From the NCBI GenBank assembly GCA_964542585.1, contig CAZIUI010000001.1:209122-273121 (forward strand): a DNA stretch of 64,000 nucleotides. The letters are read 5' to 3'. The notes beneath the pieces are model-generated. The model saw only the letters and a list, made by a program, of their open reading frames with translations. It ran no database searches and was not told the origin of the DNA. This document shows positions 8,694 to 17,176 of this stretch, one piece after another; position 1 is the first letter of the stretch; every line of letters begins with the position of its first letter. A program made the translations under genes and the position numbers. The stretch is from CAYYUA01 sp964542585. GTDB taxonomy: Bacteria > Bacteroidota > Bacteroidia > CAILMK01 > CAYYUA01.

Positions 8694-9360
8694 TCTGGAT
8701 GTAGATCCATTCAGATACACTACGCCAGGCTTATCACAAATGCCCATGCTGATGGTTGTTGGAGGTTTATGCTATAATCGATCTGCGGGAAAGCATCGAA
8801 AACGGGCTTTTAAATAATCCGGATCTTGCCACAGTTATAAAGGCGGAGGTTTTTATGCTCCTCAAAATTCTGAAATCTACCACCAGGATGGAACTAAGTT
8901 CCAAGTTCAGCAAACCCCAGGCCCTGAATAGTACCAAAGTATTCTCCTACAAGGTATGCCTTTACCCTGTATGGCAAAACTCTTCACTAGTCCGATCTTC
9001 TTTTTAACAACCCTTACGTTGACTGAATTGTTCGGCACAAACGGTGCAGAAAGGGTTTCGCGGTTAGTAGAGAGCCTTGGCCGCAAACGGTTAATCCAAT
9101 CACCCAGCTCAACAATCCGCTTAAAGCATTTCAGGTCATTGAAAAAGCGGTCAAAACAAGACCCCTCCCTATGTAAACCAATACACTCTCAGCTGCTGCT
9201 AATGGTACCACCACTATCTACTACAAAGGGGAGCTTAATTTTGAAAAAGCCTGGCCTAATTTCACGATTGATCTTAAGCCGATCCCCTAGTAGGCCCATC
9301 ATAAATCCAAAAGGTTATGGAGGTGTTGCCATTGGTCCCGGTTCGTAGGAGCGATTTTAA
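8694..9360 (+). pseudogene. Second decayed coding remnant, family unknown
   Basis: Protein-like stretches appear in changing frames and are separated by stops: LRESIENGLLNNPDLATV (about 8775-8830), GGGFYAPQNSEIYHQDGT (about 8846-8899), FQVQQTPGPE then a TAG, NPITQLNNPLKAFQVIEKAV (about 9097-9157), GTTTIYYKGELNFEKAWP (about 9203-9256) and GYGGVAIGPG near 9319. The composition is that of a former secreted or membrane protein. I do not recognise the family. It lies directly after the DUF547 ruin and seems to have decayed with it. Confidence 0.5.
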
Positions 9361-9499
9361 AGCCACCCTTAAATAAGTTATATCAAAAGATACTTGAAAC
9401 AAAGCAACAACATTCCTAATCGTTAGCAATTGACCTCATTCCACTCGCGTCTAAAGGGTTAAAGGTACTTTGTACTGGTCAGATAACTTTAAAAAAGTC

Positions 9500-9784
9500 T
9501 CATTCACCCTCTTGATGATCCTGATCCTCTTCATGATTGCTGCTCTGCACGTCCATAAAATACTTACCCATGGCCAAGCCTCCTAATAAAATGGCAATCA
9601 GACCTGTGTAGAGCCCATCTTTCCAAAACTGATAGGCCAAAAAAACCGCAATCAATAGAAAAAATCCGGCATTCAAATAAAGGTTATAGGCCTTAAAAGT
9701 AGCATTCCGGCTTACAAGCAATGCTTTTAACAGGAATAGCAGCATCAGGCCTAAAGCATAGTACTGCTCAACACTGAAGTTCAT
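9500..9784 (-). CDS. Small three-helix membrane protein, unknown function
   Basis: A 94-residue protein with three hydrophobic segments, roughly residues 9-25 (LGLMLLFLLKALLVS), 37-53 (NAGFFLLIAVFLAYQFW) and 57-74 (LYTGLIAILLGGLAMG), then a hydrophilic acidic/His-rich tail (SSNHEEDQDHQEGE). No family recognised. Its start lies 17 bp after the dprA stop on the same strand, so it probably forms an operon with dprA. The frame is clean and the charge pattern is plausible for an inner-membrane protein. Confidence 0.7.
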   Translation of the reverse strand: MNFSVEQYYALGLMLLFLLKALLVSRNATFKAYNLYLNAGFFLLIAVFLAYQFWKDGLYTGLIAILLGGLAMGKYFMDVQSSNHEEDQDHQEGE

Positions 9785-9801
9785 TTAACAAAAATAATGC
9801 T

Positions 9802-10905
9802 TTAGGCTGGTCGGTAAATTTGACCAGGGAGGGCCCTTACAAGACCTTTTAGTTCCATGTTAAAAAGGATCACATTGATCTGGGATACTGCATAGCCACT
9901 TTGATGCGCGATTTGATCAATGTGCAATTGATCATGATCAGCCATTAATCCCAGAATTGTAGCTTCTTCTGACGTTTGCTCCACCTGATTTTTTGGTTGT
10001 TGACGTTCATGGTCAAGCTTTTCATGCATATCCCAACCAAGGTGATAGGCCACATCAGCTGGCTCCTCAATAAGATAAGCTTTATGGTTTTTTATTAGAG
10101 AATGGCAACCGGCAGCATTCTGATCACCTACCCGCCCAGGTACTGCCATCACTTCTCTGTTATAGGAATCAGCAACATCAGCGGTAATCAAAGCGCCCCC
10201 CTTTTCTCCCGTTTCTACCACTATTAGCCCATCCAACAAACCAGCAATAATCCGGTTTCTGGCTGGGAAATTGTCTTTGATTGTTAGGTTCTGGGTATTG
10301 TATTCAGTTAATAAACCACCCGTTTCTTGCATCCGCCGGGCAAGGTTCTCATTTTTTGCCGGATAAGTCATGTGCAACCCGTGGCCTAGAACAGCAACCG
10401 TAGAAAGCCCTTGTTTTAAAGCGGTGTGATGGGCTATTTCATCAATACCATGGGCCAGGCCGCTGATAACTACCGGCTTGTACTGGGCTAAGCCTGCTAT
10501 AAGCTCTTTACAACGGTCACGACCATAGGTTGTGGCTTTGCGAGTACCCACAATGCCCAGAACGTTGGGTTTGTTCAAAACATCCTCCCCCTTGTAAAAC
10601 ATCATAACCGGAGCGTCATTGAGGTCTTTTAAGCGCTGTGGATAATCCTCATTGAGGAAATACAAGGGTTTAACGTTAGATCGGTTCAGAAACGCTATTT
10701 CCTGATCAATCAATTTTTGTGATACCTGACCCATTCCAGATACTGTTTTCTGGCCAATTCCTGGAATTCTTTGGAGCTTCTCGGGCTTGTCTTTTAATAC
10801 GGCCTGAGGTGAGCCACAGTAAGCTATAAGATTTTTCAGGTTCACCGCACCCAGATTGGGTGTCATCTGTAAGATTAATAAGCTACGTAGGGTGTCTTCA
10901 TCCAT
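9802..10905 (-). CDS. dprA: DNA-processing protein DprA
   Basis: Loads RecA on incoming single-stranded DNA during natural transformation and is widely present even in species not known to be competent. The 367-residue protein has an N-terminal helix-hairpin-helix/SAM-like region (RIPGIGQKTV near residue 48) and a Rossmann-like DprA core (about 110-285) with GIVGTRKATTYG, SGLAHGIDEIAHHTAL, VLGHGLHMTYPA, FPARNRIIAGL and EKGGALITADVA. A C-terminal winged helix (about 305-367) ends GLVRALPGQIYRPA. Length and order are normal. Divergent from the LonB-like gene with 190 bp between; the small membrane protein gene follows 17 bp downstream. Confidence 0.95.
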   Translation of the reverse strand: MDEDTLRSLLILQMTPNLGAVNLKNLIAYCGSPQAVLKDKPEKLQRIPGIGQKTVSGMGQVSQKLIDQEIAFLNRSNVKPLYFLNEDYPQRLKDLNDAPVMMFYKGEDVLNKPNVLGIVGTRKATTYGRDRCKELIAGLAQYKPVVISGLAHGIDEIAHHTALKQGLSTVAVLGHGLHMTYPAKNENLARRMQETGGLLTEYNTQNLTIKDNFPARNRIIAGLLDGLIVVETGEKGGALITADVADSYNREVMAVPGRVGDQNAAGCHSLIKNHKAYLIEEPADVAYHLGWDMHEKLDHERQQPKNQVEQTSEEATILGLMADHDQLHIDQIAHQSGYAVSQINVILFNMELKGLVRALPGQIYRPA

Positions 10906-11063
10906 TTCTAGTATTATCTATGACTTATGACAAAGCCAATTTAAAACAAGCAATAGCAACCACCATAATTTAAGCCATGATTTAGCATTTAATACTACTT
11001 CATTTGCGCAATATTTGACCTGAAAAATTCTGCGGTAAAGCACAGTAGGATTGTTTCATGGGT

Positions 11064-11071
11064 TATATTTG
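11064..11071 (+). promoter_or_regulatory. -7 box TATATTTG before the LonB-like protease
   Basis: Exact TAnnTTTG match ending 24 bp before the ATG at 11096. No clear TTG at -33. Confidence 0.45.
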
Positions 11072-11095
11072 TCGTAAATTCAAGAGATAAATATT

Positions 11096-13513
11096 ATGAC
11101 CAAGCCTCTTGCCAAAAATGAGTTACGCCATCACGCTACCAATGATGAAGTTCAGGAACCTGATAATTCAACCATACCTCCCATATCTACGATCATAGGG
11201 CAAGACCGTGCCGTCAAGGCCTTACAATTTGGTCTGGGCATACAAGGTCAAGGTTTTAACATTTTTATATCCGGCGAGGACGGTACTGGAAAGACTTCTG
11301 CTGCACAGCGCTTTTTAGACCAGATAGCAGAAAATCAGGAAGTCCCTGGTGATTGGGTTTATGTTAATAACTTCCAAGACACCTATCGGCCTTGCGCAAT
11401 TGCTTTTCCACCCGGCCAAGCCCGGATTTTCCGGCAGGATATGAAAAACCTGATTGACAATGTCAGCGGGCAAATAACTGAGGCATTTGATAGTGAAGAT
11501 TATGCTAACAAAAAGGATGAGATTACACAGCGATACCAGCAGGAAAAGGACAACTTGTTTCGCGAAGTAAGCGAATACGCAAGGAAGAACAACTTCGCAA
11601 TACAACAATCAGCAAAAGGCTTCGAAACAGTAGCCCTCAATCAGGAAGGCAAGCCCATACAAAGCCAGGAGTATAACCAGCTATCTGAGGAGGAACGTCA
11701 GCAGATAGACAACACAGCACAGGAAATACAACAAAATCTGAAAGCCACGGTCCGAAAAATCCATAAGCTGGATCGCCAACAGGCGAATGAAATTGAGCAG
11801 TTGGATCAGGACGTGGCTACGTATGGCATTGAATCCCTATTTGATGAAGTAAGGGATAAATATGAGCAAGTGAATGGTGTGAGCGACTACCTGGATGAGG
11901 TCATGAACGAGATACTGGATAACCTGAGCTTTTTCCGCGATAGTGGTTCCGGTCAGGATCAGCAGAATCCCTATTTTGCTATGCAGGTACAGCGGTTTAT
12001 GAAACAGTTTGAGGTAAATGCCTTAGTGGACAACGGCCACCAACATGGCGCACCCGTCATTAAGGAGAATAATCCAACTTACAACAATCTGTTCGGTCGT
12101 ATTGAGCAGGAGGCCAATTTCGGCTCCATGGAAACGGATTTCACTTTGTTAAGGGAAGGATCTATTCACCGCGCAAATGGGGGCTACCTTATAATACCTG
12201 TGGTGGACCTGCTGCAAAATATGTTTTCCTGGGAAAGCCTGATCAATGCTTTGAAGAGCCAGTCCATTGTCATGCAGGAACCTTCGGAAAAGCTCGGGTA
12301 TGTGGCTACTAAGAGCCTCAGCCCGGAACCGATACCATTGGATGTTAAGGTAATCCTGATCGGTTTACCCTCTCATTACCAAACATTGTATAAAATGGTA
12401 GATGATTTCCGGAAACTCTTCAAAGTGAAATCGGATTTTGACTCTCAAATGGACCGTACTCCAGAGAACGTTCAGAATTTTTTGGGCTTTTTATCCATGT
12501 GTTGCCAGAATCAGGGCAAAAACCATCATTTAGTTGAGCGAAGTGGCATGAGAAAAATGGTGGAACATGCAGCTCGAATGGCAGGGCATCAGGATAAGTT
12601 ATCCACACGCTTTCAGCAATTACAGGACTTACTAAGCGAAGCCAACTACTACACTAAGCAAAACGGTAATTCCACCATCACTGAGCAAGAAGTTCAGAAA
12701 GCCTTGGAAGAACAGACTTACAGGTCTAACCTGATTCAGGAAAAAGTTCAGGATTTGATCAAGGAAGGAACATTTAAAATCGATGTCCAGGGCGCTAAAA
12801 CTGGGGAGATCAATGGCCTGGCGGTTTTAGATACGGGAGATTTCAGCTTTGGCCGCCCCAATAAGATCACCTGTACCATAGGTTATGGGAAAGGAAACAT
12901 CCTGGACATAGAAAGAGAGGCACAAATGGGAGGCCCTTTGCATACCAAAGGGGTATTGATATTGAGTGGCTATCTTATTGAAAAATACAGCTTGAAACAA
13001 CCGCTTAGCTTATCACTGCGCTTGGTTTTTGAACAGAACTATTCCGGTGTAGACGGGGATAGTGCCTCCAGTGCTGAAGCTTACGCTGTATTATCGGTCA
13101 TTAGTCAAATACCTATTAAGCAGGGATTAGCAGTTACCGGGTCGGTAAATCAAAAAGGTGAAGTTCAACCCATTGGTGGCGTCAATCAAAAAATTGAGGG
13201 CTTTTATGAAGTCTGCAAACAAAATGGCTTAACAGGCGAACAGGGTGTTCTTATCCCAAAAAGCAACCAGAAAAACCTTATGCTTAAAGAAGAAGTAGTT
13301 GAAGCCTGTGAAAAGGGCCAATTCAATATTTATCCAGTTGAGCGTATTGATGAAGGATTTGCCCTGCTTACGGGCTATGAGGCGGGTACCATTAATGATA
13401 ATGGGGTATATCCTGAAGATACTTTTAACCGAATAGTTATGGATCAGGTCAAGGCATACCATGAGCAGTATAAAGCGTTTGATAGTAGCACCAATGGCCA
13501 TGATGATAATTAA
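11096..13513 (+). CDS. LonB-like ATP-dependent serine protease
   Basis: A cytoplasmic 805-residue AAA+ protease of the bacterial LonB-like group (AAA_32 plus Lon proteolytic domain), not the classic LonA with an N-terminal substrate domain. Walker A is SGEDGTGKTSA (residues 59-69). A long helical insertion follows (about 125-270, rich in Gln, Glu and Lys, coiled-coil-like). The protease domain is at about 575-790, with the catalytic Ser in GDSASSAEAY (near residue 656) and the catalytic Lys in GGVNQKIEGF (near residue 699). Presumed to degrade damaged or unfolded proteins. No transmembrane segment of the archaeal LonB kind is seen. A strong bidirectional terminator follows the stop. Confidence 0.92.
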   Translation: MTKPLAKNELRHHATNDEVQEPDNSTIPPISTIIGQDRAVKALQFGLGIQGQGFNIFISGEDGTGKTSAAQRFLDQIAENQEVPGDWVYVNNFQDTYRPCAIAFPPGQARIFRQDMKNLIDNVSGQITEAFDSEDYANKKDEITQRYQQEKDNLFREVSEYARKNNFAIQQSAKGFETVALNQEGKPIQSQEYNQLSEEERQQIDNTAQEIQQNLKATVRKIHKLDRQQANEIEQLDQDVATYGIESLFDEVRDKYEQVNGVSDYLDEVMNEILDNLSFFRDSGSGQDQQNPYFAMQVQRFMKQFEVNALVDNGHQHGAPVIKENNPTYNNLFGRIEQEANFGSMETDFTLLREGSIHRANGGYLIIPVVDLLQNMFSWESLINALKSQSIVMQEPSEKLGYVATKSLSPEPIPLDVKVILIGLPSHYQTLYKMVDDFRKLFKVKSDFDSQMDRTPENVQNFLGFLSMCCQNQGKNHHLVERSGMRKMVEHAARMAGHQDKLSTRFQQLQDLLSEANYYTKQNGNSTITEQEVQKALEEQTYRSNLIQEKVQDLIKEGTFKIDVQGAKTGEINGLAVLDTGDFSFGRPNKITCTIGYGKGNILDIEREAQMGGPLHTKGVLILSGYLIEKYSLKQPLSLSLRLVFEQNYSGVDGDSASSAEAYAVLSVISQIPIKQGLAVTGSVNQKGEVQPIGGVNQKIEGFYEVCKQNGLTGEQGVLIPKSNQKNLMLKEEVVEACEKGQFNIYPVERIDEGFALLTGYEAGTINDNGVYPEDTFNRIVMDQVKAYHEQYKAFDSSTNGHDDN

Positions 13514-13530
13514 GCAGACCCTTTATAACA

Positions 13531-13565
13531 AAAAAAGCGCCCTGTTTTTACAGAACGCTTTTTTA
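13531..13565. terminator. Bidirectional intrinsic terminator
   Basis: The stem AAAAAGCG...CTGT pairs with ACAG...CGCTTTTT around a short T-rich loop, with an A-run on the left and a T-run on the right. It sits between the convergent LonB-like gene (stop 13513) and the T9SS gene (stop 13596) and can serve both. Confidence 0.8.
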
Positions 13566-13595
13566 TTTTGAATCCAGCACTGGTATTTAAAGAAG

Positions 13596-15041
13596 CTATT
13601 GTTTAATAATACGCTTAGTCACGATAGATTGATCAGCTTCAAGGGTTAATAAATAAATGCCGGACGATAAATTGCCTAACCCACTCCAGTTCAATTGATT
13701 ACCGCCATCCACTAGCGAAAATTGCTTCTGCATTTTAACATTTCCAGCCAATGACCGAATTTGTAACCTTCCAGTTTGGCCTTTGACACCTTTGAGCTTA
13801 AGGCTTATTTGGTTTAAGATGGGGTTTGGATAGACCTTAACAATGGCTAATTGTAAATTTTGTATTGAACTCTTCACCTGTAAAGCCTTGATTTCCGAAT
13901 ATTCAAAAGAACCATCATGGTCTACCTGCTTTAAACGGTAATAGTAAGTCCCTGATGATGCCATATCATCCTGGAATGTGTAGGTCTTTGGTTCATAGCT
14001 TGTACCAAAACCTCTTTTTTTGCCAATGTTTTTAAAATCCCCGTCTGGTGAACGGCGCTGAATGAGAAAATGGCTGTTATTGGTTTCAGTGGCTGTTTTC
14101 CAGTTGAGGGTAACCTCTTCTTTATCCTCAGATACATTGAAATAAACAATTTCTACCGGAAGGGCTCCTCCACCACTTTTGGAACCAAAAGTAAAAGGGC
14201 TGAAATTATTTGTTGGCGGGCTGGTCACATAACCATCCCCTGCTAAACTCCCACCGGTACCGGTATTTCCATAATTTTCCCACTTGCTTCCACTAAAATG
14301 AGCGACACGCAGATTCCCTTTTGAAACAATTTGTGAAAAATCGGTTCCGCTCCCGCTGTTCCAGAATAATGTAACCCGCACTTCTTGGTTTAAAGTAGTA
14401 TTGGGAGAAATCTCAAAGTATTCTGCGCTACTTATGTCACTTAAGTTAGGAGAAATAGTTGAACCTTTAGAAGTCTTAGGATTGGTTTCATTTTTACTAA
14501 CAGTAAATGATTTTCCACTTGGCACATTACCTAAAGCTATTGCCCCTTTACCACCTGAATTGTCCAGTGGATAAACCAAACTATCGCTATTGGATCCAGG
14601 AAATGTAACAGGGCCGGAGAAATCGCCATTACGAAAGTTTTTCAATTCACTGTTATTTCCTGTTAATTTCAAACCTCCATTGATAACGATTGTACCGTTG
14701 GCTGCGTCAAAATTACCTCTAACTTCCAAGTTGGTGCCAGTAACAATGGTAAATTTTGGATTTCCACTACCGCTATTACTAAAGGAAATATTCGAAATTT
14801 TTCCACTACCCTTGCTTCCATTAAAAGTAACATCATGGCGTATGATTACATTATCATTAGGTTGTGGAACTTTATTGGTATTCCAAGTCGCCCTATCGCT
14901 CCAACTACCGGATGAAGTGCTCTTGGTTTGTCCTATTGAAAAGCTAGAAAAAGAAACCATTAAAAGGAAAACTACAATACTTTTAAAAGAACAATTTAAG
15001 CAACCTGCTATTTTGGAGGTTTTCAAATTCGTGAATAACAT
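13596..15041 (-). CDS. T9SS type A secreted surface protein with G8-like N-terminus
   Basis: A 481-residue exported protein. The N-terminus carries a signal peptide (hydrophobic core near residues 23-36, ending SIGQ). The first mature segment (SGSWSDRATWNTNKVPQPND) has the layout of secreted Bacteroidota proteins that begin with a G8-like or all-beta domain. Residues about 290-385 form a fibronectin-like module (EVTLNWKTATETNNSHFLIQ ... YYYRLKQVDHDGSFEYSEI). The last 80 or so residues are a type A sorting domain: VYPNPILNQISL, GIYLLTLEAD and the basic end TKRIIKQ. It crosses the outer membrane through the T9SS and is anchored or released. No catalytic residues are evident; probably adhesive or matrix-related. 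Convergent with the LonB-like gene. Confidence 0.88.
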   Translation of the reverse strand: MLFTNLKTSKIAGCLNCSFKSIVVFLLMVSFSSFSIGQTKSTSSGSWSDRATWNTNKVPQPNDNVIIRHDVTFNGSKGSGKISNISFSNSGSGNPKFTIVTGTNLEVRGNFDAANGTIVINGGLKLTGNNSELKNFRNGDFSGPVTFPGSNSDSLVYPLDNSGGKGAIALGNVPSGKSFTVSKNETNPKTSKGSTISPNLSDISSAEYFEISPNTTLNQEVRVTLFWNSGSGTDFSQIVSKGNLRVAHFSGSKWENYGNTGTGGSLAGDGYVTSPPTNNFSPFTFGSKSGGGALPVEIVYFNVSEDKEEVTLNWKTATETNNSHFLIQRRSPDGDFKNIGKKRGFGTSYEPKTYTFQDDMASSGTYYYRLKQVDHDGSFEYSEIKALQVKSSIQNLQLAIVKVYPNPILNQISLKLKGVKGQTGRLQIRSLAGNVKMQKQFSLVDGGNQLNWSGLGNLSSGIYLLTLEADQSIVTKRIIKQ

Positions 15042-15480
15042 CGATATTTATTAATGTGTTAAAACATTAAAAGTAAAAAAGTCTGAATTAGTTTATGAGT
15101 TTTTTACTTTTTCGATAAATTGAATTTTTATTAGATTAAAAGCTTTATTTATCGATGAATAAACCACTAAGTTTCATTGCTATACTTGCTAACATAATGG
15201 CCAGAAGTTGGAGTGGTAAAAGTTATAACGATGCTAATTGAGCAACTTGGAAATAGGGTTTTTGATAGCGGGGTATTGAGCTAGCTATCATACCTATTAG
15301 TATTGACCACCTAAAGTAACTGTTTTAGCCATTGGTATAAAAAGAGACTAGCCTTAGCCCCTTTAATTACCCTTTAAAAGGTATTTGAAAACTTTATGTA
15401 GACCTTGTGCATTTAAATTTTAACTATTGTCGCAGCTTAGGTTATCTTAAGCTGTTACATTTGTATCAAACTCGGTAATT
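15042..15480. other. AT-rich intergenic region with a possible T9SS gene-start remnant
   Basis: No intact gene. A 28-codon frame at 15155-15241 reads like a short signal-peptide start (MNKPLSFIAILANIMA) followed by SWSGKSYNDAN, a stop, and ATWK. This resembles the SGSWSDRATW start of the mature T9SS protein next door and could be the trace of a paralogue. The remainder is AT-rich and holds the promoter of the PspC gene. Confidence 0.4.
15456..15463 (+). promoter_or_regulatory. -7 box TACATTTG before the PspC gene
   Basis: Exact TAnnTTTG match ending 17 bases before the ATG at 15481. No good -33 TTG at the expected spacing. Confidence 0.45.
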
Positions 15481-15972
15481 ATGGAAGAATTACGGCGAAA
15501 AACAAGTAGTGCAATTATTGCTGGCGTTTCAGCCGGATTAGCTAAATACTTCAACACTAGTCCGCTGTTATTCAGGATCTTATTCATTTTAGCAGCATTT
15601 TGGGCTGGGACGGGAATTCTGATTTATGCCATCCTTTGGATAAGCTTGCCGAGCGACCTGCTGCCAGCTAATGATCCTGAGCCAGTGAAAAATAACCAAA
15701 ACCGAGCTGATAAAAATTCAAATTCAGCGGGGAATACCCTAAGTACAGGCCTGGTTTTGATCACTTTAGGGATACTTTTTTTGTTAGAAACCTACATTCC
15801 TGCTTTCTATTTTGAGAAATGCTGGCCAGTGTTGCTGATTCTTTTGGGAGTTATTCTATTACTGAATAGCATAAAGAACGGGTCGGGTAGCCAAAATAGC
15901 GAAGCCATCAATAAGGATCAAGCAGATCACAAACAGTCAGGGGCTCCACAATCCTGGAATGATGCTACATGA
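15481..15972 (+). CDS. PspC-domain membrane protein
   Basis: A 163-residue inner-membrane protein. Residues 3-58 are a PspC domain: basic LRRKTSSAIIAGVSAGLAKY start, then a helix pair (LFRILFILAAFWAGTGILIY, ILWISLP). After a polar Asn-rich linker (about 62-85) come two more membrane helices (LSTGLVLITLGILFLLETY and KCWPVLLILLGVILLLNS) of the LiaI/DUF5668 kind. PspC proteins sense envelope stress in the Psp system, but no PspA or PspB gene is adjacent. It is followed 29 bp later by a LiaF-like gene, which suggests a two-gene envelope-stress unit. Confidence 0.88.
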   Translation: MEELRRKTSSAIIAGVSAGLAKYFNTSPLLFRILFILAAFWAGTGILIYAILWISLPSDLLPANDPEPVKNNQNRADKNSNSAGNTLSTGLVLITLGILFLLETYIPAFYFEKCWPVLLILLGVILLLNSIKNGSGSQNSEAINKDQADHKQSGAPQSWNDAT

Positions 15973-16001
15973 TCGGCAAGAAGTAGAAAAAAGCTTTTAA
16001 C

Positions 16002-16934
16002 ATGAAAATGATCAATTTCTTCTGGGGGGTTATGTTCATCCTTTTGGGGATCCTATTCTTCTTAGCCAATTTTAACTTGATTGAAGTTCAATGGGGCATC
16101 ATTTTCAGTTTGTGGCCTTTTTTGATCATTCTTTTAGGGATTTATTTCTTACCAGGAAAATTACATGTAATAAGCACCCTTGCTCTTACTATGGTGCTGT
16201 CCGGGGTGATGATCTATGCCGTTGAGTGGAACCGCTTACTGGGATCAATGAAAATGCCTAACCTCACGGCTGAAGCGCCTACAAAACCACTAGACGAATT
16301 TGATTATGAAGCGTTTAGCTCCAAGCTTACCACCACATTGGATCAAAACTTTGATTTTGCCAAATTTTCGCTTAAATCTACAAGGGGCCGCTATCGTGTA
16401 AAAACGACTAGTGACCAATTATTTAATCTTAAAGCCTCCAATACGTCATTTCAAAGTTTTAACCTTAATCAATCCAGTAATGAGGACACTGGTTCAGTTG
16501 AAGTAAAACTTTCCCAAGTAGCCAATAGCTCTGTACAAGGTGAACCGATGGTTCTGGCCTTTGATCAAAGACCAGTTTGGGACATTAGCCTTGATATCGA
16601 CAGTACCGTTACTGACCTGAACTTAAAGCCTTTTAAGCTTGAACGCTTGCAGCTAAAGGCAACGGAAGCAGATGTAAAATTACAATTAGGTAAACGGTAT
16701 GAACAGCAGGAAATAACCATTGATGCAAGCGGCAGTAAGCTCTTCATACAACTCCCTCAACAAGTAGGAGCAGAAATGATCACCGAGGAGTCCTTACCGG
16801 TAAATATTAATATGCAGGGATTCCAGAAAAAAGCAAACCATACCTATGAAACGGCTAATTATCCCATTGCGAATAAACAAATACGGTTAAGAATTGAGAG
16901 CAAGCCTCAAAAAATGGTCATTAAGCGTCAATAA
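16002..16934 (+). CDS. LiaI/LiaF-like membrane protein with C-terminal beta domain
   Basis: A 310-residue protein. Three to four N-terminal membrane helices (residues 5-75) include the WPFLIILLGIYFL hairpin typical of the LiaI-LiaF-like transmembrane region. The extracytoplasmic part (about 90-310) is beta-rich and repetitive (NLKASNTSFQSFNLNQSS, LQLKATEADVKLQL, ITIDASGSKLFIQLP), as in the toast-rack (DUF4097/LiaF-type) domains found in envelope-stress sensors. Together with the upstream PspC protein this suggests a cell-envelope sensing or protective module. No sigma factor or two-component genes are adjacent. The region up to the helicase gene (16935-17176) holds only its promoter. Confidence 0.75.
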   Translation: MKMINFFWGVMFILLGILFFLANFNLIEVQWGIIFSLWPFLIILLGIYFLPGKLHVISTLALTMVLSGVMIYAVEWNRLLGSMKMPNLTAEAPTKPLDEFDYEAFSSKLTTTLDQNFDFAKFSLKSTRGRYRVKTTSDQLFNLKASNTSFQSFNLNQSSNEDTGSVEVKLSQVANSSVQGEPMVLAFDQRPVWDISLDIDSTVTDLNLKPFKLERLQLKATEADVKLQLGKRYEQQEITIDASGSKLFIQLPQQVGAEMITEESLPVNINMQGFQKKANHTYETANYPIANKQIRLRIESKPQKMVIKRQ

Positions 16935-17139
16935 GCTTAAACGAATTAGGCTACTTTCTCATACTTCAAAGTCTGATGGGAAGCAGGTAAACAAAAGTGT
17001 TTTTATTGGTAAGTTTACAGGTTGGGGAATCAGTATTAAGCTTCAGTCGTTTTTAATAGCCCGAAGATTAGCAATAATCACCATATTACTTAATCTAGCC
17101 ACACGTGGGTATTTTGTGGCTCAAGCGTTTATCTTTTTG

Positions 17140-17147
17140 TATTTTTG
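17140..17147 (+). promoter_or_regulatory. -7 box TATTTTTG before the DEAD-box helicase
   Basis: Exact TAnnTTTG match ending 29 bases before the ATG at 17177. A TTG lies at 17114-17116, 23 bases upstream of the box, a little wider than the 17 seen in the best promoters here. Confidence 0.45.
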
Positions 17148-17176
17148 CACTTTTAATTAATTACGAATTATAACCA

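Noticed and set aside
12420..12608. Minus-strand frame inside the LonB-like gene
   Set aside because: Shadow of a strong plus-strand gene; no ribosome site, no motifs.
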